A stretch of 62,521 bases of DNA from Pseudomonadota bacterium (lineage in GTDB: Bacteria; Pseudomonadota; Gammaproteobacteria; Burkholderiales; Burkholderiaceae_E), in the NCBI GenBank assembly GCA_029779435.1, contig JAKPAM010000185.1, positions 1-62,521 on the forward strand, given 5' to 3'. Under the pieces are notes generated by a model that ran no database searches, was not told where the DNA came from, and saw nothing but the letters and a program-made list of their open reading frames with translations. Each line of letters opens with the position of its first letter. Position 1 is the stretch's first letter. Below are positions 1 to 6,244 of the stretch, piece by piece. The translations under genes were made by a program, and so were the position numbers.

Positions 1-114
1 CGTCACAACGCCTACTGCCTGACGCTGGACGGCGCCTCCTACCGCGCACCGCGTTCTCTACCGGCAGCCTCGAATCCGGCGATTGCCAAAGCCTCGAAAA
101 CCAACCATTCTTAA
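1..114 (+). CDS. istB: IstB-like ATP-binding protein, C-terminal fragment
   Basis: This is an open frame entering from the left edge, 37 codons ending in TAA. The visible residues RHNAYCLTLDGASYRAPRS resemble the end of IstB proteins, where a basic helix and a His-Asn-Ala/His segment precede a Leu-x-Gly-x-Ser motif. IstB is the AAA+ helper of the IS21 transposase IstA and stimulates transposition and target choice. Its Walker motifs would lie upstream, outside the window. The identification rests on a short stretch plus the IS-like DNA that follows, so it is reasonable but not certain. Confidence 0.6.
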   Translation, partial: RHNAYCLTLDGASYRAPRSLPAASNPAIAKASKTNHS

Positions 115-148
115 CCCCCTCTCGAGATGCCCGTTTGCATCCGCGCCT

Positions 149-190
149 CTGGCCTGATTACGCCGAAATCGGCTGGCCTGATTATGGCGA
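149..190 (+). repeat. Two 18-bp direct repeats in the IS terminus
   Basis: CTGGCCTGATTACGCCGA at 149-166 recurs as CTGGCCTGATTATGGCGA at 173-190, with 15 of 18 bases identical and a 24-bp period. IS21-family ends carry such multiple terminal repeats, which bind the IstA transposase. The second copy stops nine bases from the proposed outer end. Confidence 0.75.
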
Positions 191-199
191 TCAGTGACA

Positions 200-755
200 G
201 CTGGTCACGGCGTTGGCTGCGAGCGCCCTGCTGGGCGAGAAGGTGCGGCCCGCGCAATGGGCGGGCCTGGGGTTGGGCTTCGCGGGCGTGGTACTGGTGG
301 TGGCGGGCAAGGTTGCCGGGGCGGTGCCCGCCGGAGCGCTGTCGGGCATGCTGGTGCCCGCTATCGTGGCACTGCTGGGCATCACGGCGGGCACCCTGTA
401 CCAGAAGCGGTTCTGCCCGTCGTTCGACCTGCGCACGGGCACGGTCATCCAGTACCTCCCCACCTTGGTGGCAACGGCAGCGCTGGCCGCCGCCACCGAG
501 TCCATGGCCGTGCAGTGGACCGGCGAATTCGTCTTTGCGCTGGGCTGGCTGGTGCTGGTGCTCTCCCTGGGCGCGGTCAGCCTGCTGAACCTGCTCATCC
601 GCCGGGGTGGGGCGGTCCATGTGGCGAGCCTGTTCTACCTGACGCCACCGATGACGGCCCTGGTCGCCTGGATACTGTTCGGCGAAACGTTGACGGGCTG
701 GGCGCTGGCGGGCATGGCCGTTGCGGCCGCCGGAGTGTGGCTGGCGCGCCGGTAG
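200..755 (+). pseudogene. EamA/DMT-superfamily transporter, 5'-truncated by the IS element
   Basis: About 184 residues remain of a roughly 300-residue drug/metabolite transporter. The frame begins QLVTALAASALLGEKV, which in EamA proteins is the end of the first five-helix half. The second half is intact, with hydrophobic helices, the LLNLLIRRGGAVHVASLFYLTP segment and a final GETLTGWALAGMAVAAAGVWLARR helix. A TGA at 195-197, inside the IS end, closes the frame upstream. No Shine-Dalgarno or ATG is present; TTG at 213 is the first possible start and would lack the N-terminal half. The remnant is very probably non-functional. DMT proteins export small metabolites; the substrate is unknown. Confidence 0.75.
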
Positions 756-823
756 ACAGGGGCGGGTGCGTATCTCGAAGCCGCACCAACGCAGGGCCCG
801 GCAGCACCGGCGCGGACGCGAGG

Positions 824-841
824 GCGCACGAAATCGTGCGC
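824..841. promoter_or_regulatory. 18-bp perfect palindrome, candidate activator site
   Basis: GCGCACGA and TCGTGCGC are separated by AA, giving 8-bp perfect arms about 76 bp upstream of the sigma-54-like promoter. Enhancer-binding proteins such as NtrC bind dyads of the GCAC...GTGC type at this kind of distance. Here GCAC and GTGC are six bases apart, one fewer than in the usual NtrC site, so the cognate regulator is unknown. It could also be the terminator stem of the truncated transporter gene, but no T-run follows. Confidence 0.4.
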
Positions 842-916
842 GGATGAACCGCGGCCGCAAAGCCTGAGCGCGCCTGTCAAGGCCCGTCAGAGAGACGGCC
901 CGGTATGGATCCAAGC

Positions 917-932
917 TGGCCTGCATATTGCT
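917..932 (+). promoter_or_regulatory. Candidate sigma-54 (-24/-12) promoter of the guanidine operon
   Basis: TGGCCTGCATATTGCT matches the sigma-54 consensus TGGCACG-N4-TTGCW at all but two of the fixed bases. The invariant GG and GC are exactly ten bases apart. Transcription would begin near 942, about 45 nt before the riboswitch core. A sigma-54 promoter would tie this nitrogen-acquisition operon to nitrogen limitation and requires an enhancer-binding protein; the palindrome at 824-841 is a possible site. No better sigma-70 promoter was seen between the transporter remnant and the riboswitch. Confidence 0.6.
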
Positions 933-984
933 TATATCGAGGCAAGCGGAGCAGCACATCGTCGTGCTGCCAACACTTGCAATA

Positions 985-1080
985 GCTGGCTAGGGTTCCG
1001 ATCCATTTCGATGGGTGTCTGGTCCGAGAGCTGGCGACCTCCAGTCGAGGTTACACGGCGGGACAAAAGCCCGGGAGAGA
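985..1080 (+). promoter_or_regulatory. Guanidine-I riboswitch (ykkC subtype 1)
   Basis: The leader of the transport/carboxylase operon carries the conserved ykkC blocks in order: CTAGGGTTCCG at 990-1000, GGTCCGAGAG at 1021-1030, ACACGG at 1053-1058 and ACAAAAGCCCGGGAGA at 1063-1078. Known guanidine-I aptamers use these blocks for the ligand pocket and the two-helix fold, and act as genetic ON switches when free guanidinium binds. The aptamer ends about 60 nt before the start codon of the binding protein and is followed by a hairpin that could compete with it. It is the main reason to read the downstream carboxylase as guanidine- rather than urea-specific. Exact helix boundaries were not computed. 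Confidence 0.95.
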
Positions 1081-1116
1081 GCTGCACTTCATGTGCTGCG
1101 CTGCTCCCGCTTTCGT
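1072..1116 (+). terminator. Putative terminator hairpin of the riboswitch expression platform
   Basis: CGGGAG at 1072-1077, which is part of the conserved 3' side of the aptamer, can pair with CTCCCG at 1104-1109. Inside it GCAC at 1084-1087 can pair with GTGC at 1092-1095. The sequence after the stem is CTTTCGTT, only moderately U-rich. Since the outer stem uses aptamer bases, the folded aptamer and this hairpin are mutually exclusive, as expected for guanidine-induced antitermination. A translational effect cannot be excluded, as the binding-protein Shine-Dalgarno (CTGGAGA) is about 20 nt downstream. Confidence 0.5.
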
Positions 1117-1139
1117 TCACCTTGACTGGAGAAATCGCC

Positions 1140-2198
1140 ATGCGCACCCGCCGCTTTCTTGGCGTCATCGCCTTCTGCATCGCCGGCATCGCGGCTCTGC
1201 CCGTCCATGCCGCGCCCAAGACCCAATTCAACGTCTGCTGGACCATCTATGCCGGCTGGATGCCCTGGGGCTATGCCCAGACGCAAGGCATCGTCGACAA
1301 GTGGGCGAAGAAGTACGGCATCCAGGTCAAGGTCACGCAGCTCAACGATTACATCGAGTCGGTCAATCAGTACACGGCGGGCCAGTTCGACGGTTGCACG
1401 ATGACCAACATCGACGCCCTCTCCGTGCCGGCCGCGGGCGGTGTGGACAGCACCGCGCTGATTCCCGGCGGCTATTCGAGCGGCAACGACGGCATCGTCC
1501 TGAAGGGTAAGGGCAAGAAGCTGGCGGCCATCAAGGGGCAGAACGTCCATCTGGCGCAGTTCTCCGTCTCCCATTACCTGTTGGCGAGGGGCCTGGAGAG
1601 CGTCGGCCTGCGCGAGCGCGATGTCAAAGTGGTCAACACCTCCGATGCCGACATCGTCGGCGCCTTCGCTGCGCCGAGCGTGCAGGCGGCGGTGGCGTGG
1701 AACCCCCAGCTTTCGGCCATCGCGTCCATACCGGACGCCGTCACCCTGTTCGATTCCAGCCAGGTTCCCGGCGAAATCATCGACATGATGGTGGTGAACA
1801 CCGGCACGCTGAAGGACAACCCGGCGCTGGGCAAGGTGCTGATCGGCGCATGGTTCGAGGTCATGGCGGAAATGAAGGCCCAGGACTCCCAGGCGCTGAT
1901 GCGCATGGCCCAGGCAGCGGGCACCACGCCGGACGGCTACCGGACCCAACTCAAGACCACGGCGCTGTTCCACACGGCGACCGAAGCCCTGGCTTTCGCC
2001 ACCAGCCCGAAGCTGCCCGAGACCATGAAGCGCGTTGCCCAGTTCTCCTTCGAGAAGGGCTTGTTGGGCGAGGGCGCGCGCAGCGCGGATGCGGTGGGCA
2101 TCTCCTTTCCCGACGGTGTGGTGAACGGCAACGCCAAGAACATAAAGCTGCGCTTCGACGCGAGCTATTTGCGCCTGGCTGCGGACGGCAAGCTCTGA
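1140..2198 (+). CDS. ABC transporter substrate-binding protein (guanidine/urea-carboxylase-linked)
   Basis: This periplasmic binding protein of 352 aa belongs to the nitrate/sulfonate/taurine-type (NMT1-like) group found beside urea/guanidine carboxylases. A signal peptide is clear: a basic MRTRR start, a hydrophobic stretch and a probable cut after VHA near residue 24. The mature part starts with FNVCWTIYAGWMPWGYAQ, the usual first strand of this group. ATG at 1140 is preceded by CTGGAGA. It is the first gene under the riboswitch and is followed after 22 bp by its permease. Guanidine, or a guanidine-containing compound, is the inferred ligand from context; the sequence does not show specificity directly. 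Confidence 0.85.
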   Translation: MRTRRFLGVIAFCIAGIAALPVHAAPKTQFNVCWTIYAGWMPWGYAQTQGIVDKWAKKYGIQVKVTQLNDYIESVNQYTAGQFDGCTMTNIDALSVPAAGGVDSTALIPGGYSSGNDGIVLKGKGKKLAAIKGQNVHLAQFSVSHYLLARGLESVGLRERDVKVVNTSDADIVGAFAAPSVQAAVAWNPQLSAIASIPDAVTLFDSSQVPGEIIDMMVVNTGTLKDNPALGKVLIGAWFEVMAEMKAQDSQALMRMAQAAGTTPDGYRTQLKTTALFHTATEALAFATSPKLPETMKRVAQFSFEKGLLGEGARSADAVGISFPDGVVNGNAKNIKLRFDASYLRLAADGKL

Positions 2199-2220
2199 CA
2201 CGGCATCGTCGGAGACCACG

Positions 2221-3036
2221 ATGCGTTTCATCAACCGCCACCCGGGGCGGGGAAGCCGGTGGCTGCTCGCGCTGCTGCCGCTGATCCTGCTGCTGACGGC
2301 TTATGGCATTACCTCCGCGATGCGGCTGGCCGAAAACCCCGACGACAGGCTGCTACCCAGTGCCGTCCAGATGGCCGACGCCATCGGGCGCATGGCCTTC
2401 GCGGAAGACGCCCGCACCGGCGAGTACATCCTATGGAGCGATACCTTCGCCAGCCTGCAGCGCCTGGGTCTGGGGCTGGGCGTGGCGGCGCTCGCGGGCC
2501 TGGCGCTAGGCATCGCCGCGGGCGTGTTCCCGATGCTGGGCGCGCCGCTGTCGCCGCTGCTGGCGGTCGTGTCCATGGTGCCGCCGCTGGCCATCCTGCC
2601 CATCCTGTTCATCGTCTTCGGGCTGGACGAGCTGTCCAAGGTCATGCTGATCGTCATCGGCGTGACGCCCGTGCTGGCGCGCGACCTGGAGCAGCGCGCC
2701 CGCGAGATCCCGGCCGAGACGCTGGTCAAGGCCCAGACCCTGGGGGCCAACAGTTGGACGCTGGTGTTGCGCATCGTGCTGCCGCAACTGCTGTCGCGCC
2801 TGCTGGTCTCGCTGCGGCTGATGTTGGGCACGGCCTGGCTGTTCCTGATCTCCGCCGAGGCCATCTCGGCCACGGCCGGCCTGGGTTACCGCATCTTCCT
2901 CGTGCGCCGCTATATGGCGATGGACGTGATCCTGCCGTACGTCGTGTGGATCACGCTGCTGGCCTGGGTAATGGACTGGGGGCTGCGGGTGCTCAACCGT
3001 CGGCTGTTTCCCTGGTCGGAAGGAGGGCAGCGATGA
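2221..3036 (+). CDS. ABC transporter permease (guanidine importer)
   Basis: This is an inner-membrane permease of 271 aa in the SsuC/TauC/NrtB-like group, with about six hydrophobic segments. It has the cytoplasmic EAA loop that docks on the ATPase, seen as AETLVKAQTLGANSWTLVLR followed by the proline-rich IVLPQLL. A loop of about 50 residues follows the first helix, as is common in the permeases next to urea/guanidine carboxylases. The stop codon overlaps the start of the ATPase gene (ATGA), so the two are probably translationally coupled. It should form the channel of the importer with the binding protein upstream and the ATPase downstream. Confidence 0.88.
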   Translation: MRFINRHPGRGSRWLLALLPLILLLTAYGITSAMRLAENPDDRLLPSAVQMADAIGRMAFAEDARTGEYILWSDTFASLQRLGLGLGVAALAGLALGIAAGVFPMLGAPLSPLLAVVSMVPPLAILPILFIVFGLDELSKVMLIVIGVTPVLARDLEQRAREIPAETLVKAQTLGANSWTLVLRIVLPQLLSRLLVSLRLMLGTAWLFLISAEAISATAGLGYRIFLVRRYMAMDVILPYVVWITLLAWVMDWGLRVLNRRLFPWSEGGQR

Positions 3037-3824
3037 GCTACATCGATATTCGCCACGTCTGGCAGACCTATGGCGATCATGTGGTGCTCGAAAACCTCAC
3101 GCTGTCGGTGAACGAGGGCGAGTTCTGCACGCTGGTCGGCGCCTCGGGCTGCGGCAAATCCACTTTTCTGCGCTTGCTGCTCGGCCAGGAGCGCCCGAGC
3201 AAAGGCCGACTGCTGCTGGCCGGCAAGCCGTTGCCGGCCGAGCCCGACGCCAACCGCGGCGTCGTGTTCCAGCGCTACTCGGTGTTTCCACACCTGAGCG
3301 TGCTGGACAACGTGGCCCTCGGCCGAGAGCTGCCCCGTGCGCCACTATGGGGCCGGCTGTTCGGTGCGGCGAAGCGCCGGGCGCGCGACGAAGCGGCCCA
3401 ATTGCTCGAACGCGTCGGCCTGAGCCATGCGCTGCAGAAGTACCCGCACCAGCTCTCGGGCGGCATGCAACAGCGCCTGGCTATTGCCCAGGCCCTGATC
3501 GCGCGGCCGCGCATGCTGCTGCTCGACGAGCCCTTCGGCGCGCTGGATCCGGGCATTCGCAAGGACATGCACGAACTCATGCTGGAACTGTGGCGCGAGA
3601 CGCGGCTGACCGTGTTCATGGTCACGCACGACCTGTCCGAAGGCTTCACGCTGGGTACGCGCCTGCTGGTGTTCGACAAGGTGCGCATCGACCCGCAGGC
3701 TCCGCAGGCCTACGGCGCCCGCATCACCTACGACATCCCGCTGAACCCCGATCGTGCAGGCCTGTCCGCGGCCACGGCGGTGCCGCCGGAGTTGCTTACC
3801 CATCCCTCTCTTTCCACTCCCTGA
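3033..3824 (+). CDS. ABC transporter ATP-binding protein (guanidine importer)
   Basis: This is a 263-aa ATPase that powers the importer. It shows Walker A GASGCGKST, Q-loop region GVVFQRYSVF, signature LSGGMQQRLAIAQAL, Walker B MLLLDEPFGALD and the switch histidine in MVTHDLSE. The order and spacing are those of SsuB/TauB-type ATPases. The C-terminal part (about residues 215-263) runs past the core nucleotide-binding domain with no recognised regulatory fold. The start overlaps the permease stop by four bases. The next gene, the porin, begins 11 bp after its stop, which supports one transcript. Confidence 0.9.
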   Translation: MSYIDIRHVWQTYGDHVVLENLTLSVNEGEFCTLVGASGCGKSTFLRLLLGQERPSKGRLLLAGKPLPAEPDANRGVVFQRYSVFPHLSVLDNVALGRELPRAPLWGRLFGAAKRRARDEAAQLLERVGLSHALQKYPHQLSGGMQQRLAIAQALIARPRMLLLDEPFGALDPGIRKDMHELMLELWRETRLTVFMVTHDLSEGFTLGTRLLVFDKVRIDPQAPQAYGARITYDIPLNPDRAGLSAATAVPPELLTHPSLSTP

Positions 3825-3835
3825 CAGACTTCACC

Positions 3836-4609
3836 ATGCACGATCGCATCCAGCAACCGCTGGCCATCCTGGCGCTGCTCATACCACTGGTGTCCGCTCT
3901 GCCGGTGCACGCCCAGCAAACAACGGCCGATGAATTCACGCTGACCGGCTCCGTGACCGGCGTGTCGCAGTACCGCCTTCGCGGCGTCTCGGTCAGTGAC
4001 GAGACGCCGGCGCTGCAAGCCAGCCTCACCGCGACCCATAAGTCCGGCTTCTATGCCGGACTATGGGGTTCCAGCCTGAAGGGCTTCGGCACCTACGGCG
4101 GCGCCGACATGGAGCTCGACGCCATTGGCGGCTATAGCCGGGCGCTGGGCAGCGCGACGGTGGACGGCGGCCTGGTGGTCTATACGTTTCCAGGAACGCA
4201 CGGCCACACCTATACCGAGCTGTTTGCGTCCATCAGCCAACCCATCGGCCCGGTGAATACCAAGTTCGGACTGAACTACGCGCCCAAGCGCCAATCGATC
4301 GGGAACGCCGACCATCTCTACACGTATGCCGATCTGACCCTGCCGCTCCAGGATCTCCCGATGACGCTGAAAGCGCACCTGGGTTACACGACGGGACCGG
4401 GTTCGATCTACGCCGGTCCGGCAGGGCACTACTTCGACTACAGCGTGGGTGCCGAGTTCGCTTGGCGGATGCTGAACATCGGCCTCTCCTATGTCGGCAC
4501 CAGCATCAATAACGCGCAGGCCGACGCCTTCTATACGGTGCCCGGCGGCAAGCGTGGCCGCAGCTTGGTCGATGACGCCTTCGTCCTGTCCATCGGCGTG
4601 ACCTTCTGA
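3836..4609 (+). CDS. TorF-family putative outer-membrane porin
   Basis: This 257-aa protein has a signal peptide (MHDRIQQ..., probable cut after VHA near residue 25). The mature part begins with the FTLTGSVTGVSQYRLRGVSVSDETPALQ pattern of the TorF/gcw_chp putative porins. Alternating polar/apolar beta-strands follow, and the chain ends in VLSIGVTF with a C-terminal phenylalanine, the usual signal for outer-membrane barrel insertion. It lies between the importer ATPase and UAAP1 with gaps of 11 and 15 bp, so it is an operon member. The inferred role is passage of guanidine or a related cation across the outer membrane. No function has been read from the residues themselves. Confidence 0.8.
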   Translation: MHDRIQQPLAILALLIPLVSALPVHAQQTTADEFTLTGSVTGVSQYRLRGVSVSDETPALQASLTATHKSGFYAGLWGSSLKGFGTYGGADMELDAIGGYSRALGSATVDGGLVVYTFPGTHGHTYTELFASISQPIGPVNTKFGLNYAPKRQSIGNADHLYTYADLTLPLQDLPMTLKAHLGYTTGPGSIYAGPAGHYFDYSVGAEFAWRMLNIGLSYVGTSINNAQADAFYTVPGGKRGRSLVDDAFVLSIGVTF

Positions 4610-4624
4610 ACCAGGAGACTCCTT

Positions 4625-5356
4625 ATGAACCATGACACTCCGGCCTTGCAGGCCGCACTGTACGAGGAGACCGTCCTCGGCGGGGGCTGCCTCTCGTTCA
4701 TTCTCCGGCGCGGGCAGACCCTGCGCATCACCGATCTCGCAGGTGGTGCCAACGTCAGCCTGATGCTGCTCAACGCCGAGCAGCCGAGCGAGCGGTTGAA
4801 CCTGCCCGACACGCTCAAGGGCCAGCACACGGCCAGGCTGACGGCGGGCCACTGCCTGTACTCCGACATGGGCCGCGTGCTGGCCGCCATCACCGCCGAC
4901 AGTTGCGGCTGGCACGACCCCTTTGGCGGCGTGCTCGATGCAGCAGAGGTGGCGAAGAAATACGGCCCCGGTCGCTACCAGGATCTGCGCAACGGCTTCC
5001 ACCGCAATGGCGTGGACAACCTGCTGGTGGAAATGGGTAAGTGGAACCTGGACCTGCCCGATCTGTTGATGGTGCTCAACCTGTTCAGCAAGGTGACGGT
5101 CGATGCGGAAGGGATCTTTCACTTCGTCCCCGGCAATTCCAACGCGGGAGACCACGTGGAACTGTATGCGCCCATGAACACGCTGGTGGTGCTGACCGCG
5201 TTGCAGCATCCGATGGACCCGAACCCGCAGTACGCCCCCCGTCCGGTGCGACTGAACTGGAGTGAAGCCCGCGGCGACAGCGTGGCCGATGCCTGTCGCC
5301 GCTCACGTCCCGAAAACGCGCGCGCCTTCCACAACACCGAACGCTTCTACCTGTGA
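4625..5356 (+). CDS. Urea/guanidine carboxylase-associated protein 1 (UAAP1; carboxyguanidine deiminase subunit)
   Basis: This 243-aa DUF1989-family protein is one of the pair always found with bacterial guanidine-type carboxylases. Published work on guanidine assimilation assigns the pair as carboxyguanidine deiminase (CgdAB), which turns carboxyguanidine into allophanate and ammonia. A DSCGWHD motif (C94, H97) corresponds to the metal-binding C-x-x-H of the family. The C-terminal part reads [13 protein letters not shown] where the partner has two cysteines, so this subunit lacks those ligands. The start ATG follows AGGAGACTCCTT. The end overlaps the UAAP2 start in GTGA, suggesting coupled synthesis of the two subunits. 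Confidence 0.88.
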   Translation: MNHDTPALQAALYEETVLGGGCLSFILRRGQTLRITDLAGGANVSLMLLNAEQPSERLNLPDTLKGQHTARLTAGHCLYSDMGRVLAAITADSCGWHDPFGGVLDAAEVAKKYGPGRYQDLRNGFHRNGVDNLLVEMGKWNLDLPDLLMVLNLFSKVTVDAEGIFHFVPGNSNAGDHVELYAPMNTLVVLTALQHPMDPNPQYAPRPVRLNWSEARGDSVADACRRSRPENARAFHNTERFYL

Positions 5357-6006
5357 CGGATATTGCCATGCCGCACCTGATCGAAAGCCCTCTACGAGCG
5401 GCCGACGCCGTCTTCCGCCATGTCATCCCGGCCGGTGAGCCTTATCTACGCGAGATCCGGTGCGGCCAGACCGTGCGCCTGCTCGACCTCGAAGGCAACC
5501 AGGCCATCGACACGCTGTTCTACAGCACCGCGAATCCTCGCGAGCGCTACGACGCGCAGCGTACGCTGCGTCGCCAGAACAAGGCTTACCTCACCACCGG
5601 CAGCGTGCTGTATTCCAACCTGGGCAATCCACTGCTGACCATCGTGGCTGATACCTGCGGTCGTCACGACACACTGGGCGGCGCCTGCGCGCAGGAGAGC
5701 AACACCGTGCGCTACGCACTGGGTAAGCGCTACATGCATAGCTGCCGCGACAACTTTCTGTGCGCGTGCCTGCACGACGGCCGTCTGACTAAGCGCGATA
5801 TCGGCGCGAACATCAACTTCTTCATGAACGTGCCCGTCACCCCCGAGGGCGGCCTGACCTTCGAGGACGGCATTTCCGCACCTGGCAAGTACGTGGAGCT
5901 GCGAGCGGAGATGGACGTGATCATGCTGATCTCCAACTGCCCGCAGCTGAATAACCCCTGCAATGGCTGGAACCCGACGCCTGCGGAGGTGCTGATATGG
6001 GGCTGA
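5353..6006 (+). CDS. Urea/guanidine carboxylase-associated protein 2 (UAAP2; carboxyguanidine deiminase subunit)
   Basis: This is the second DUF1989 protein, 217 aa. It has DTCGRHD with C102 and H105, plus a C-terminal [10 protein letters not shown] segment with C196 and C203, a fuller set of likely metal ligands than in UAAP1. It is therefore the better candidate for the catalytic subunit of the heteromeric carboxyguanidine deiminase; that division of labour is inference. The chosen GTG start overlaps the UAAP1 stop. An in-frame ATG at 5368 would remove only five residues. Unlike the other junctions in this operon, it is followed by a 238-bp gap before the carboxylase. Confidence 0.87.
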   Translation: MTDIAMPHLIESPLRAADAVFRHVIPAGEPYLREIRCGQTVRLLDLEGNQAIDTLFYSTANPRERYDAQRTLRRQNKAYLTTGSVLYSNLGNPLLTIVADTCGRHDTLGGACAQESNTVRYALGKRYMHSCRDNFLCACLHDGRLTKRDIGANINFFMNVPVTPEGGLTFEDGISAPGKYVELRAEMDVIMLISNCPQLNNPCNGWNPTPAEVLIWG

Positions 6007-6244
6007 AGTCTTCTGATCCGCGGCCCGGATGCACATCGCTCTGGCGACGGCTTGCAGCCATCGTCGCGGAGTTGTTGGAGGTACGGGCCAACCGCTATCG
6101 GCCCACATCCCCCCAACCGCCTGACAAGCGGCCGCATCGCTGATCCGTCATCAGGCCTGCGACCCCAGGCTAGCGCCAGCCACCGTGGACGACCTCGGTG
6201 CGCAGCAGATTCACGCGGGACGGCCCGCTCCATTGGGTGCATCC
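6007..6244. other. 238-bp intra-operon gap before the carboxylase gene
   Basis: No gene was recognised here. The only coding possibility is a 20-codon in-frame extension of the carboxylase from GTG at 6185, which has no family support. No clear terminator or promoter consensus was found. The gap is unusual because the other junctions of this operon are overlaps or less than 40 bp. Confidence 0.5.

Larger units (their letters stand above)
1..199 (+). mobile_element. IS21-family element, right-hand end (partial)
   Basis: The window opens inside what looks like an IS21-family insertion sequence. The visible parts are the C-terminus of the IstB helper ATPase, about 85 bp of non-coding terminal DNA with two near-identical direct repeats, and a likely outer end TGACA at 195-199. 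IS21 elements typically end in CA and carry repeated transposase-binding sites inside each terminus, which fits. Immediately after position 199 an EamA transporter reading frame starts in mid-protein, which places the insertion junction there. The istA gene, the left end and the target-site duplication lie outside the window, so it cannot be told whether the element is complete. Confidence 0.7.
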
